From Chloroflexota bacterium (GTDB lineage Bacteria > Chloroflexota > Anaerolineae > UBA4142): a stretch of 64,000 bases of DNA. The position numbers and the translations under genes are program-made. Where the stretch lies: positions 1-64,000 of the forward strand of contig JACRMI010000028.1 of the NCBI GenBank assembly GCA_016215025.1, written 5' to 3'. Numbering within the stretch: position 1 is the first letter of the stretch; each line of letters begins with the position of its first letter. Below are positions 1-10,000 of this stretch, piece by piece. The notes beneath the pieces were generated by a model, which saw only the letters and a program-made list of their open reading frames with translations, was not told the origin of the DNA and ran no database searches.

Positions 1-84
1 GCCTCCTTACAGAAGCAGTATGAACGAAAAGATTCGATTATGCGATTGTTAATCCGATGTGCGGATGTGACGACTCAGCAACAA

Positions 85-129
85 TGTGTACGATGTCTCT
101 GGACTTTTTTGTGTACGATGTCCTTGGAC
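85..129. repeat. Two tandem 20-bp direct repeats
   Basis: TGTGTACGATGTCTCTGGAC (85-104) and TGTGTACGATGTCCTTGGAC (110-129) agree at 18 of 20 positions with a 25-bp period. Repeated terminal blocks of this kind are known at the ends of some insertion sequences (IS21 family for example), so this may be the edge of an element lying left of the window. No transposase is visible here, so the IS reading is an inference. Confidence 0.5.
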
Positions 130-188
130 ACGACAATTAGGCGTTAACAGGCACAGAATTTTCAAAATAAAGAAATCCAGCATTTCGT

Positions 189-2678
189 TCAAATTGGATT
201 TGCCGATACGACGCGATTTCGTCCGCTGGATTTAGCCTGATAGAGTGCCACGTCCGACGCGCGCAAAACCTTTTCCGCCGTTTCGCCGTGTTGGGGAAAG
301 ATGGCAACGCCGAACGACGCCGTGATATTCACAAAAGGTTGTCCGAGATTCGACAGCGTAACTGTTTGGACGTGTTGCCGCAACTGTTCCGCCCGCTCAA
401 CCGAGTCCGCCAGCGAAGCATCGGGTAAGATCACGGCAAATTCCTCGCCCCCATAACGACAGACCACATCTTCTTTCCGCACTTGGCTTTCTAACTCCTC
501 GGCTAACGAGCGCAAGACCATGTCGCCTACATCATGTCCATAGGTATCATTAAACGCCTTAAAATGATCGACATCGATCATCAGAATGCCCACTTGCCTC
601 TTATGCCGTTTCGCGCGATGCAGTTCGCGTTCCAAGGATTGCGCGAAATAGCGTCGATTAAACAACCCCGTGAGCGGATCGCGGATTGCCATTTCCTGGA
701 GCGTCTCCCGCAATTGAATAGAGGCAAGCACCAAAGCCAAATGTTCGGCGACGGTCTCGGCGAGCTGTTGTTTCTCGACCGCGATGCCATTTATTTGACT
801 TTGCAACTGGAGCAATCCGACCACTTCACCTTGGGCAAGCATCGGAATACAAAGGGCACTGCCCACCACGCCCAGTTCCACATTTCTCAACACATGTTGA
901 CAGACAAGACCCGTTTCCACATTCTGAACGAGATGGACCTGCCCCCGGCGGAGGGCCCAACACTGGTCCGGGTGGAACATGTTGTCGGTCAGACAAACCG
1001 GCGGATTTCCCCATGCCGTCACGGTTTCGGTTTGATCGTGTAAATTAGAAATCCTGTACACGACGCCACAATCACCGTCGAACAATAGAGTCCCAAATTC
1101 GGCGATCACACGGTACGCCTCCTGAAGCGTTTGACAGGACTCTAAGAGTCCACCCATCTTGTTGAGTAACGCAAATTTGGAGTTGCGGTCTTCCAATTGC
1201 TTCGCTCGTTCTGCCAATTGCTCATTCACGCGCGCGAGTTCACTTTCGGCACGCTTGAGGTCGGTAATATCAATGCCGTAGACATTGACATAGTCGCCTG
1301 GCATCACAGGGACAAGCGTAAAGTGATACGTCCGATCTTCGGCTTGCTCCACTAACTCCTTGGGCATGGAACTGGCAAGCGTCCGGTCGATGAGCGCACG
1401 CCAAAAATCGGGAACCGGCTGACCGGCTACCAACTGCCAAATACGCATGACCGGCGCAGCGGCGGCGTTGGCATAGCGGATTAGCCCATTGGAACTTATT
1501 CGGAGAATGGGATAAGGATTCTCATCGGGGAAACGAGCAAGTTGTGCGATTTGCGCTTGGGCGGTCTTGAAATCGGTGATGTCGCGTACAATCGCCACTG
1601 AGCCGGTGATTTTGCCCTCCGCATCGCGCATGGGCGCAGAACTGTACTCGCGATACCGCAGCCTCCCCGTCTCGCGATGCCGCATGATCTCTTCCCCCCG
1701 CACAATCTTGCCCTGGACTGATCGCAAGAGTGGCGCGTCTTCGACAGGGCGGAGTGTCCCATCGAGATTCAAGATGTCAACCTCTTGATAGAGTTCTTCA
1801 ATCGTCTTGTTCTCGAATTCCTCCAAACCCATGGGCGTCACCGAGGGCAGATTGATTAAACTTATTTTGCCATCGGGAGTGCAAATCCAGACTTCGTCGG
1901 CGATTCCTTCGACGACACCCTGCCAGCGCATTCGCTCGGCTTCCAGTTCCTGAATTCGCTTTTCGAGAGCTTGGTTGAGTTGCTTGAGTTGGGTTTCTGT
2001 GCGAGTGCGCTCCGTGATGTTAATCGCGTAGATCGCAATCCCTTCCGATGAGGGATGTACTCGAATTTCATATTTCGCTTCGGTCATAACACCTTTGGCT
2101 TCAAAACGCACAGGGATACGCTGGGTCATAACAGCGCGATAGTGCGTCTCAATAGGTGTACCGAGTAGAGCGGGGAATTGTTCCCAGAGGTTCCGTCCAA
2201 TTAATTCTCCCGGCAGAACGCCAATGAATTGGGCAGCCGGTAAATTAGCATACGTAATGCGCCACGCACAATCCAGCGTAATCAATCCATCCTCAATGGT
2301 ACCAATAAGTTCTAACATACGTTGGTTGGTTTGATGGAGTCGATGTGCACCGTCTTCGCCTTGCCCTTGCTGGACAGAGACCGCGAGACGGATCACCTCT
2401 GCCAATTCTGACTCGTGGATTTCGTCCGACAGCAGAATAACAGGTACGTCGGGACACTCTCGCTCGGCGATTTGCATTGCGTTCCATTCATCGCTGGCAG
2501 AGAAGGAATCATCCACCAAGACTAGGTCGGGCTGAAACGTCTGGCACTCCTCCAATAGCGACTGGTCGTTATTCACAAGTCTGAATTCAAAAGGCAAGCC
2601 GTTTTTTTCTAACGCGCGCGCGACGTGGTCGGCATCGCTTGAAAAAGTATGTAAATAGAGAATCTTGGTATTTTTCAT
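189..2678 (-). CDS. Diguanylate cyclase with receiver-like, PAS, GAF and GGDEF domains
   Basis: Predicted to make the second messenger c-di-GMP from two GTP. The N-terminal ~100 residues resemble a receiver domain, with DLVLVDD around the position of the phospho-aspartate. About three PAS-type regions follow, then a GAF-like region and a C-terminal GGDEF domain (DPLTGLFNRRYF, then CRYGGEEFAVILPD). The signature is GGEEF, so catalysis is expected. RKED lies exactly five residues before it, which is the RxxD inhibitory site for product feedback. No transmembrane segment is seen, so it should be a cytoplasmic multi-input sensor. An in-frame upstream start exists at 2705, but the ATG at 2678 is preceded by a purine-rich AAAGGCG and gives a normal N terminus (MKNTKILYLH). 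It lies downstream of the HD-GYP phosphodiesterase on the same strand but has its own consensus promoter and a structured leader. Confidence 0.9.
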   Translation of the reverse strand: MKNTKILYLHTFSSDADHVARALEKNGLPFEFRLVNNDQSLLEECQTFQPDLVLVDDSFSASDEWNAMQIAERECPDVPVILLSDEIHESELAEVIRLAVSVQQGQGEDGAHRLHQTNQRMLELIGTIEDGLITLDCAWRITYANLPAAQFIGVLPGELIGRNLWEQFPALLGTPIETHYRAVMTQRIPVRFEAKGVMTEAKYEIRVHPSSEGIAIYAINITERTRTETQLKQLNQALEKRIQELEAERMRWQGVVEGIADEVWICTPDGKISLINLPSVTPMGLEEFENKTIEELYQEVDILNLDGTLRPVEDAPLLRSVQGKIVRGEEIMRHRETGRLRYREYSSAPMRDAEGKITGSVAIVRDITDFKTAQAQIAQLARFPDENPYPILRISSNGLIRYANAAAAPVMRIWQLVAGQPVPDFWRALIDRTLASSMPKELVEQAEDRTYHFTLVPVMPGDYVNVYGIDITDLKRAESELARVNEQLAERAKQLEDRNSKFALLNKMGGLLESCQTLQEAYRVIAEFGTLLFDGDCGVVYRISNLHDQTETVTAWGNPPVCLTDNMFHPDQCWALRRGQVHLVQNVETGLVCQHVLRNVELGVVGSALCIPMLAQGEVVGLLQLQSQINGIAVEKQQLAETVAEHLALVLASIQLRETLQEMAIRDPLTGLFNRRYFAQSLERELHRAKRHKRQVGILMIDVDHFKAFNDTYGHDVGDMVLRSLAEELESQVRKEDVVCRYGGEEFAVILPDASLADSVERAEQLRQHVQTVTLSNLGQPFVNITASFGVAIFPQHGETAEKVLRASDVALYQAKSSGRNRVVSANPI

Positions 2679-2732
2679 CGTTCGCCTTTCGCTCAGGACG
2701 AGCACCCCTCATCAGGATTCATGCACTTGCGA

Positions 2733-2785
2733 TAAACAAAAAGGGCATCGACTGCATGTGTCAAGTGCACTGCAATTGATGCCCT
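2733..2785 (-). terminator. Stem-loop plus U-tract inside the cyclase leader
   Basis: AGGGCATC (2742-2749) pairs perfectly with GATGCCCT (2778-2785), with a further TGCA/TGCA match inside. Reading the minus strand, the stem is followed by TTTTTGTTT, which is an intrinsic terminator layout. It sits between the strong promoter at 2871-2899 and the cyclase ATG, about 55 nt before the start codon. It can therefore be an attenuator for the cyclase as well as a terminator for transcripts coming from the HD-GYP gene. Confidence 0.6.
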
Positions 2786-2870
2786 GAATTGGCGGGATAT
2801 ATTTAACCCTCGCTCCGCTGGAGAATCAAGGGGACGAAGCGGGCACTAATTCTAATCAAGTGACGAAAAA

Positions 2871-2899
2871 ATTATAGTAAGTCCGTTGACGGTTGTCAA
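2871..2899 (-). promoter_or_regulatory. Perfect-consensus sigma70 promoter for the GGDEF gene
   Basis: On the minus strand TTGACA (2899-2894) and TATAAT (2876-2871) are separated by exactly 17 bp. Initiation would be near 2864, giving a leader of about 185 nt before the cyclase start. Confidence 0.8.
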
Positions 2900-2977
2900 G
2901 GGGACGCAGTTGATTTCAGTCAATCGGAAATCTCCCGGTTTCTTTGGCGGCACAAAGCATTTGATGACACCCGCTCT

Positions 2978-3574
2978 TTATGGGTGCTCACCTATCATAT
3001 CGACAAAGGTTTCCAAGAGCGAAGGATCAAAGCAATGGCGATTTTCCTGAAGCACTTTTAAGGCTTCCGCCGAACCATAGACCATCTTGGGTCTGTAAGC
3101 ACGGTGACTCGTAAGAGCGTCATAGAAATCAGTGATCCTGATAATACGTGCCACCAGAGGAATCGCATTGCCTTTCAAACCTTCGGGATAACCACTCCCA
3201 TCGTAGTTTTCATGATGGCTACGAATCGCCATCATAATCATGAAGTGCATCTTCAATGGTTGAATGAGTTTATAGCCCAATAACGTGTGTTGTTGGACCA
3301 TTAGAAATTCAGCGCGTGTCAAGCGGGCCGGTTTATTGATCACCGATTCATTGATAGCGACTTTGCCCACATCATGTAAGGTGGCAGCGTGGTGCAACGC
3401 ATCACGCTTGTCGGAATCCATGTGGATTCGCTCGGCGAGTTTTCTGCTGAGATGGGCTACGCCTGCGGAGTGTTTTTCGGCATTCGGGTCGCGCAAATCG
3501 ACTATACGGACAAGAAGCTGGGTAAGGTCATTGAGAGACGCCTCGTCCAGCCAGTGCTTCTTTGTGCTTTTCAT
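2978..3574 (-). CDS. HD-GYP type c-di-GMP phosphodiesterase (single domain)
   Basis: A 198-residue stand-alone HD-GYP domain, predicted to hydrolyse c-di-GMP. The metal-binding HD is in LHDVGK. The second signature reads HHENYDGSGYPEGL, matching the HHExxDGxGYP form. A third conserved stretch is ITDFYDALTSHRAYR. There is no sensory or receiver domain, so input must come from a partner or from expression level. AGGAGA lies a few bases before the ATG, and a TATAAT-like -10 is visible at 3609-3604. The diguanylate cyclase lies immediately downstream on the same strand. The last 29 codons recur, on degraded DNA, at 45121-45224 next to a broken ISL3 transposase. Confidence 0.88.
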   Translation of the reverse strand: MKSTKKHWLDEASLNDLTQLLVRIVDLRDPNAEKHSAGVAHLSRKLAERIHMDSDKRDALHHAATLHDVGKVAINESVINKPARLTRAEFLMVQQHTLLGYKLIQPLKMHFMIMMAIRSHHENYDGSGYPEGLKGNAIPLVARIIRITDFYDALTSHRAYRPKMVYGSAEALKVLQENRHCFDPSLLETFVDMIGEHP

Positions 3575-4067
3575 CTTATCTTCTCCTAAAGACTATCCTT
3601 TTTATTATACGCAGCCCTCAACTCGTAATCAGACGGAAGACTGGAAACCGAGACCTTCCCAAGTGGGTATTGGAAATATACTGATCGGGAAGGCTCGCAA
3701 TTCTCCAATTTACATTTTGCTCGACCGCTACCTCATCAAACACTGAACCCGCACTCGTCATCTCCTAGTGCGGGCGCATCGGGTACAAGATCATTGTTCG
3801 AGAAGATCACCATTTTGCGATGACATTCCCGGGCTTGGCAACGTCACAGTGTTTTTATTGGTGTTGGGAAAGATTATAGCGCGTGCCGTATGCAGCGTCA
3901 ATCACTTGTATCTAGAGTTCAGACAGGAGTTCGGACAGGAGATTGAACTAACCTCGTAAATGGCAAAACCTGACGATAAATTTTACGACGACGATGGGGT
4001 GGCAGATCCAATTTTTGTTTCAACAAAATGATCTTTCAGAAATAGGAAAACAAAATCCAAACGAGTT

Positions 4068-4130
4068 AAAATACAGTGCGTGACCGAAATTGGATAGTGC
4101 CAACTTCGGTCACGCACTGTATTTTTGTCT
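4068..4130. terminator. Bidirectional hairpin with 20-bp perfect stem
   Basis: Positions 4069-4088 are the exact reverse complement of 4105-4124, leaving a 16-nt loop. A-runs on one side and T-runs on the other make it a plausible terminator in both directions, including for the coiled-coil gene whose stop is at 4277. The stem is longer than most intrinsic terminators. Confidence 0.7.
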
Positions 4131-4199
4131 CTTTTTATCACGTGACCATGTCAAAAAAAACTTGATTTACTAGGCATCAATGGAAAAAATTAACACAGC

Positions 4200-4256
4200 G
4201 GGAGCGACGGGCGTCGGTTACTCAGCGGCAACTTTTCATTCGTAATTCTGACCGCT
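4200..4256. repeat. Dispersed repeat copy 1 (GGGAGCGACGGGCGT core)
   Basis: The core GGGAGCGACGGGCGT (4200-4214) recurs at 58241-58255 and, with one change near the end, at 46310. In the 58-kb copy the similarity continues: CAGCGG followed by a short A/T-rich run. All copies are intergenic and each has a strong hairpin nearby. Confidence 0.55.
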
Positions 4257-4276
4257 ACTTGATTGCAGATCGCCGG

Positions 4277-5350
4277 TCAGCTTTCCACTTGGCTTGCACC
4301 GCGCAGCCGGTCCACGGGTGGCAAATTTGAGACGGTGCGTGTAGTGCCTGATCCCTCAATGGCTTTGACCGCAATCTCCTGCACTTGGCCGTAGGATTTT
4401 TCAATCTGGGTCGAAAGCCTAACGATCTGCTGCTGCTGTTCTTTCACCGTCTGCTGCAGTGACTCGATGCGAGACTGAAGCACTTTTTGCTCACCCTCAA
4501 ATTCTTTCTTCACGAGCGCTTCGTGTGTCTCTGATTCTCGGCTCAGGCGGGCAGTGGTTTCTTTGACGGACTTGTCGACAGCGGCAGCCAGTTCCGCGGG
4601 GAAGGCAGCTGTCGTTTCGCGGAGCTTGACGAGTTCGGCTTCTTTCGCGGCCAGAGCTTGCTCGCGCACCTTCAGGTCTCGCTCCAACTCCTCGCGATGG
4701 AGTTGGGTTTCACGCTCCATCCGAGCCTTTTCATATTCGAATTGCTCTTGCGCCAATCGTTTTTGCCTCTCAAAAGCGTAGGTATATTCTTCCGCCTCGC
4801 GTTCGCGCTTTCGCTTCTCCGCTGATTCTCGGGTCTGGACTTCGCCGTCATGCACCTTCTGCTCTTCCTTCCAAGCCAGACGGGTAGAAGCGATCTCGGC
4901 TTCGAGCGATTGCTTCTTCTCAGCCATCTCGTTTTCGAACCGCTCCCGTTTTTCCTTCTGCGCTTCTAAAAGCGCAGCCAGCGACAACGCTTCTTTTTCA
5001 ATGGTCGAAAGCTCCGTAAGTTCTTTCTCGCGGGCCTCCACAGCTCGTTTGAGATGCAGGTATTTCTCGATTTCTTCTTCCATGCGGTCCGAAAGCTCAA
5101 TCAAGACCTTGCTGATTTCTGACCGCAAATTACTTACTTCGCGTGCGATTCCCTCCGTGGACAAGGACTCGGCAACCTGCATAGCTTCTTCTCTTTGCTT
5201 TTCCTCCGCTCTTTGCTGCGGTTTGAGCTCGGTTTCCCGTTTTTCCTTTAGCCGTTTCACCATCTCTTTGTAAGCGGTCAGCATTTCCTGTTTTGTGCTG
5301 GACGCGGTAATTTGAGGGATTGGGGAATCCGAGGGTTGTTCGTCTGGCAT
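4277..5350 (-). CDS. Long coiled-coil protein of unknown function
   Basis: A highly charged protein of 357 residues with no signal peptide or membrane segment. After a Ser/Pro-rich start (MPDEQPSDSPIPQ) almost the whole chain is Glu/Lys/Arg/Gln-rich heptad-like sequence, from about residue 20 to 310. It should form a rod. The last ~35 residues (KAIEGSGTTRTVSNLPPVDR) are not coiled. An in-frame start at 5380 exists, but AAGGAAGGAGA sits just before the ATG at 5350. A good promoter lies at 5445-5472 and a strong hairpin follows the gene, so it is probably monocistronic. I cannot assign a function. Similar low-complexity rods are often filament-forming or scaffold proteins, but that is only an analogy. 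Confidence 0.75.
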   Translation of the reverse strand: MPDEQPSDSPIPQITASSTKQEMLTAYKEMVKRLKEKRETELKPQQRAEEKQREEAMQVAESLSTEGIAREVSNLRSEISKVLIELSDRMEEEIEKYLHLKRAVEAREKELTELSTIEKEALSLAALLEAQKEKRERFENEMAEKKQSLEAEIASTRLAWKEEQKVHDGEVQTRESAEKRKREREAEEYTYAFERQKRLAQEQFEYEKARMERETQLHREELERDLKVREQALAAKEAELVKLRETTAAFPAELAAAVDKSVKETTARLSRESETHEALVKKEFEGEQKVLQSRIESLQQTVKEQQQQIVRLSTQIEKSYGQVQEIAVKAIEGSGTTRTVSNLPPVDRLRGASQVES

Positions 5351-5444
5351 CGTTGTCTCCTTCCTTTTTGTTTCAGTCACAACGGCGTCGGCTTAGATTC
5401 TTTTCGACAACTGAAAGTGTCGAAAGAGCAATAGTTCCGCTTGT

Positions 5445-5472
5445 AGTATAGGCGATTCCCCGTGCCTGTCAA
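5445..5472 (-). promoter_or_regulatory. Sigma70-like promoter for the coiled-coil gene
   Basis: Minus-strand TTGACA (5472-5467) and TATACT (5450-5445) with a 16-bp spacer, about 95 bp before the chosen start. Confidence 0.65.
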
Positions 5473-5562
5473 CAGTGTTAGGCATCACCACATCAAAGCG
5501 TAGAGTGACTTGTTGAAATCGAAGGCACGAAGAAACGCGAATCGCAAGTGGCAACTCCGTTA

Positions 5563-6790
5563 CTATGTGACCAACTCATCGAATCCTTTGCCGTGGCATT
5601 CAATGCCATCATTTCTTCTGCGGATTGGCGCGCGACATCCAGCTTGCCTGCGCGCAACTAGGCGAGCGTGAGATCGTACAAGTCCGTTCCCAAATCGGCG
5701 GGCTGTCCCAGCGGACGACGAAGCGCAAGCCCAGCTTGCCTGTGCTCGATGGCTTGAGGCAACTCGCCCAACTCGCGTTCTGCTGCCCCCAGGTTTGCGA
5801 GCGCGTTTGCTTCCATCACCGGACTGTTTATCGCATGCGCCAGTGTCAAACCGCATTCGCCCGCCGCTTTGGCTTCTGCAAAGTTTCCGACAAAAAACGC
5901 GGTCATTCCCAGGTTGAGCACACTGATGAGTTGTCCACGCACATTGTTCATCGCTTTGAATAATGCCTGCGCACGCCAAGATTTTTCCAATCCCTCCGTG
6001 TAACGCCCAGTCAATTTGCCGCGAGCAATTCGGAATTGATCAACACTGCCGCTTGTCCCTGACGTTTGCCCATTGGTAGGGCTGGGGTTCTAAGGTTGCG
6101 CCACCCCACAAGACGCGACCGCCTTGAGTTTGGGCGTTGAGCGCAAGTTCAGAAAATCGTCGGCAATTTGGATCAGCGGTACTTTGGTCGTCAAGCGCGC
6201 ATGGCGCACTATGCTTTCGTACAGCGCAGTTGTGGCATCGGCTCGACCGCAAGTTCTTGGCGCAACCGGCGGGCGAACTATTCGAACTCGAATAACGCTC
6301 CCGAGCGGTCGCCGGTTTCGTAACGCAGCGCAATCAGTTGGCGCATCGTATCTTCGCGCAAGGGAGCGCGCGCGCGCAATTGACGTGCGTATTCCAAGGC
6401 GCGAACGTAATCGCGCTCAACGCGGTAGTGCAAAATGAGTTGATTCAAATCAGTGAAGTAAAGCGCACGGAGTTGTTCACGGGGATAAAAGAGCCAATCG
6501 GCGTAGACACTTTTGAGAAGATCGCCAGAGTAGAGCGCAACTGTATCTGCCAATCGATCGGAGTTTGCACTCTGTTGTTTGAACTCAGCGACATCGAACC
6601 AATAATTCGACCCAGGATTCCATTGTGCATTCTCAGCGTCCACGATCAACCACGGTCCATCTTCACACGCGGGTGGCAGAGCGTGCGCAAGTTGATGGAG
6701 ATGGCGACACACATTCGCGCGCGTTCGCCTCAGTTTCGTCGGGCCACATGGAGCCGCAACATATCCATCCTCACGGGTAAATCATTCTGG
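5563..6790 (-). pseudogene. Degraded SARP-type (winged helix-BTAD-TPR) regulator
   Basis: Pieces of one regulator lie in successive frames on the minus strand. Near 6740 one frame reads MWPDETEANARECV, the end of the SARP winged helix. A frame change then gives CRHLHQLAHALPP and a BTAD domain (WFDVAEFKQQ, YSGDLLKSVYADW, then LRARAPLREDTMRQL) down to 6278. Another frame change is needed for the end of BTAD (RRLRQEL-like), and TPR-like helices follow at 5658-6014. The DNA-binding start and the expected ATPase between BTAD and TPR are missing or scrambled, so there was probably an internal deletion as well as frameshifts. It lies directly upstream of an intact regulator of related domain type. 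Confidence 0.7.
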
Positions 6791-6970
6791 TCTGCCGCTA
6801 ACCCACAGCCAGCGAACCGCACCTCTGAGATTGGTTGAATGGTACAAACGTCTTTGCACCGGCAATCTCATTCTCCGGATCAGCCATCATCGCGTGCGTA
6901 GGTTCAATCAGAGGATAATCAGAAGGCAAGTCTATGTCAAGAGCTAAAAATCACTTTGCACATTGGAAAA

Positions 6971-7000
6971 TTGACAGAACTTCATAGTCGATGCTACAAT
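6971..7000 (+). promoter_or_regulatory. Sigma70-like promoter for the MalT/SARP regulator
   Basis: TTGACA (6971-6976) and TACAAT (6995-7000) with an 18-bp spacer, about 70 bp before the ATG at 7069. Confidence 0.7.
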
Positions 7001-7068
7001 GTTGCTAGAGGTATAGGTGTCTAATGATGGGCATTTGGTCGTGCCATGTTCATCTCTGATGGAGGGCG

Positions 7069-10000
7069 ATGAATGCCGCGATTCAGTTAATCTCCAAGAA
7101 CTCCCTCATCCTCACCAAACTTCAACCGCCTTTGTTACGCCGCACGACGTTGCTGCGTGAACGGCTTGCCACCATTGTACGCGCTGCCATCGACCGTCGT
7201 CTGACGCTGGTTTGCGCCGGAGCGGGTTATGGCAAGACGACCCTCATCGCCAATAGTTTCGACGATGCGCCTCATCCGATAGTTTGGTATAGTCTCGGTC
7301 GCAGCGATAACGATCTCATCACTTTTTTCTCCTATTTGACTACGGGGTTGGACGCCGAGTTCCCTGGTATTGCTCAAGCCATCCGTGAGGCGCTCGACCA
7401 AGTTTCCGAGTCTCCGACGCGGGCTTTGATCAGCGCATGTGTGAACGAACTGGTCGCGTACGCTCAGCGCGACTTTGTCCTCGTCCTCGACGATTTCCAA
7501 TTGGTCGAACAAACTGCGGCAGTTGTAGAGATGCTCGATCAATTGATTTGTCACGCACCTCCCCAAGTCCATTTCGTCATCGCTACCCGCGCCGCACCGA
7601 CGTTCGCCTGCTTGCCTCGACTGCGTGCAGAGGGGCAAGCGATCGAAATCGGCGAGCAAGATTTACGTTTCCAGTCGGAAGAAGCCGATGCGCTGTTCGA
7701 TCAATGTCTCCAGTTGCAACCGCTCGATGTGCAGATGCGCGCGCTCATCGAACAGATCGAAGGATGGGCATTGGGTCTCTTGATGGCAGGACAGTCCCTC
7801 AAAAGCAATAGTCACTCTCCCGTGACGTCGCTGGAAAATGTGACTGACCGACGTGTTCTATTCGGTTATCTGAGTGAAGAAGTCATGCGCCAACAGCCCT
7901 CCGATCTCGTCGATTTCTTGACGAGCTCGGCAATTCTTTCGTGGCTGGAATCGTCGGTGTGCGACGCCGCGCTCGGTCGAGTGGATTCGGCGAAACATCT
8001 CAAACGGCTTGAACAGCAATGCCTCTTTGTGATTCCGACCTCGGACGGCTATCTGCGCTATCATCGTCTCTTCCGCGAATTTTTGCTGCAACAACTCGCG
8101 AACGACCCAGCCCGTGCCGAGGCCCTGCATCGACGAGCAGCAGTCTATTTTGAAGAGCATCAAGATTTCGAAACGGCGATCTTTCACTGGTTCGAGTCGG
8201 GGGATCATCGCCAAGCCGCGCGCCTCATCTCAGCGATCTCGGAAGAGATGCTGCGGGCAGCACGCTTCGACACGTTAAGCTTTTGGTTTGGACGATTGTC
8301 GGAAGCCGAGTTCGCGGAATTTCCAGAACTCATCGTTCGCCAGGGGCAATTGTGCGAAGCGCGCGATGAGTGGGATCATGCCTTGGAATACTATGAACGC
8401 GCCGTGCAAGCGTACACCGCGCGCGGAGATTTGATTGGATTGAGCCAGGTTCTCCGGAGTAAGGGGTATGTGCTCGATTGGCGCAAAGGCGAACATATCG
8501 AAGCCGAGCGATTGCATCGGGAGGCGCTCAGCTATGTGGGCGATGAGTATCGGCGACAGCGCGCGGCACTCATTGCCAGTCTCGCCCGCGATCAACTTTC
8601 GGCGGGCAACACGGCGGCGGCGCAAACCCTTTATCAAGAAGCGCTCGCTCTCCACGGCTCGGACCGTCAGGGACAACTGGATACGCTGCTCAATCCTGGG
8701 TCTTGGCTCTTTCATAGTCTGGGCGATTTCACGCAAGCGATTTCGGTCTTGCGCCGCGCCGAGCGGTTGGCGTACGAGTTGAACAATTCGTGCCAACTAG
8801 CGGAAACCTACAACAACCTCAGCGTGAATCTTTATTTTCTCGGACGCTATGCTGAATCGCTCGACTATGCCGAAAAGGCGCTCGCGCTCGGTCGCGCGTT
8901 GGGCGATCCGCACCAAGAAGCCTATGCGTTAATGAACCAGGCGAATGCATTCGAGATGACGTGCCGCATGAGCTATACTGATCTGTATCAGCAATACGAG
9001 CACACGTTGCGTATCGAACAGGCACTGGGCGATCGTCGTTTTAGCATTGCGATCCTCGTCTTTATGATGATCCTGTCGCGGCGCGGCGGCGATCCCGCGC
9101 AAGCCGCACAGTACGGCGCGCAAGCGCTCACACTCGCGCGGGAACGGGGTCTGCGCTGGCTGACCGGCTTTGTGCTAGTTCAATTAGGCGCGGCGCGAAT
9201 TTGGTTGGACAGCGACGATGCCTCGACCGCATTGGAACAAGCCCTGCAAATCTTTGTCGATTGCGGCGACCAATTCCATTCGATGGTCGCGCATTTCTGG
9301 TTGGCGACCCTTTATCACTCTGAAAGCAACTCTGCCTTTCTTCCACATTTGCGCGAGTGCCTGCAGATCGCGGTCGCGCATCAGTACGATTATTTCTTTC
9401 GCACGGAAATCCAGGCAAGCATTCCGCTTTTGGTCTCGGCGCTGGAAAACGATTTGTGGTCGGCGTACGTCGTTCCGATTTTGGTCAAGCTCGGACCTGC
9501 CGTGGCCGATTCGTTACGCCCGCTTCTCTCTCACTCGAACAAGTCAGTCCGCGATCATGCTCAAGTTGCACTGAAAGAGATGGGAATCACTCTGCCGACC
9601 TCGCGCCGCACGCAGGCATTTGTTCCTCAGTTGACAATTCGCGTGTTTGGAAATTTTTGCGTATGGCGAGGCGAGCAGCTCATTGAGGAACGTGAGTGGG
9701 GACGCCGCAAGTCCAAGCGCCTGCTCAAGATTCTCGCGCTCAGCCCCGGACATGCTCTGCCCAAAGATATGATCGTCGAACTGATGTGGGGTGATGCCGA
9801 TCCGCAGGCAGCGAATGCGAATTTCTATCGCACGTTGTACAATCTGCGCCGGGTGCTCGAACCCCTTGCGCCGCACTCAGGCGCAAACTATATTACGCTC
9901 GACGGCGGCGTGGTGGCGTTGACGAACGAGTTGATCGCCAGGATCGATGTCGATGAATTTGTTTTTGGGGTGGAAGAGGCGCGCAAATTTGCGCGCCTGG

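Larger units (their letters stand above)
3575..4276. other. Intergenic region of about 700 bp
   Basis: No convincing gene on either strand. It holds the promoter side of the HD-GYP gene (-10-like TATAAT at 3609-3604, minus strand), a 20-bp perfect hairpin at 4069-4124 and a copy of a dispersed repeat starting at 4200. The rest (3620-4060) shows nothing I recognise. Confidence 0.6.

Noticed and set aside
2655-2700. CTGATGAG...GAAA on the minus strand before the cyclase start, resembling a hammerhead ribozyme core
   Set aside because: Stem II does not close directly after the core and no cleavage-site partner strand could be placed, so it is most likely chance.
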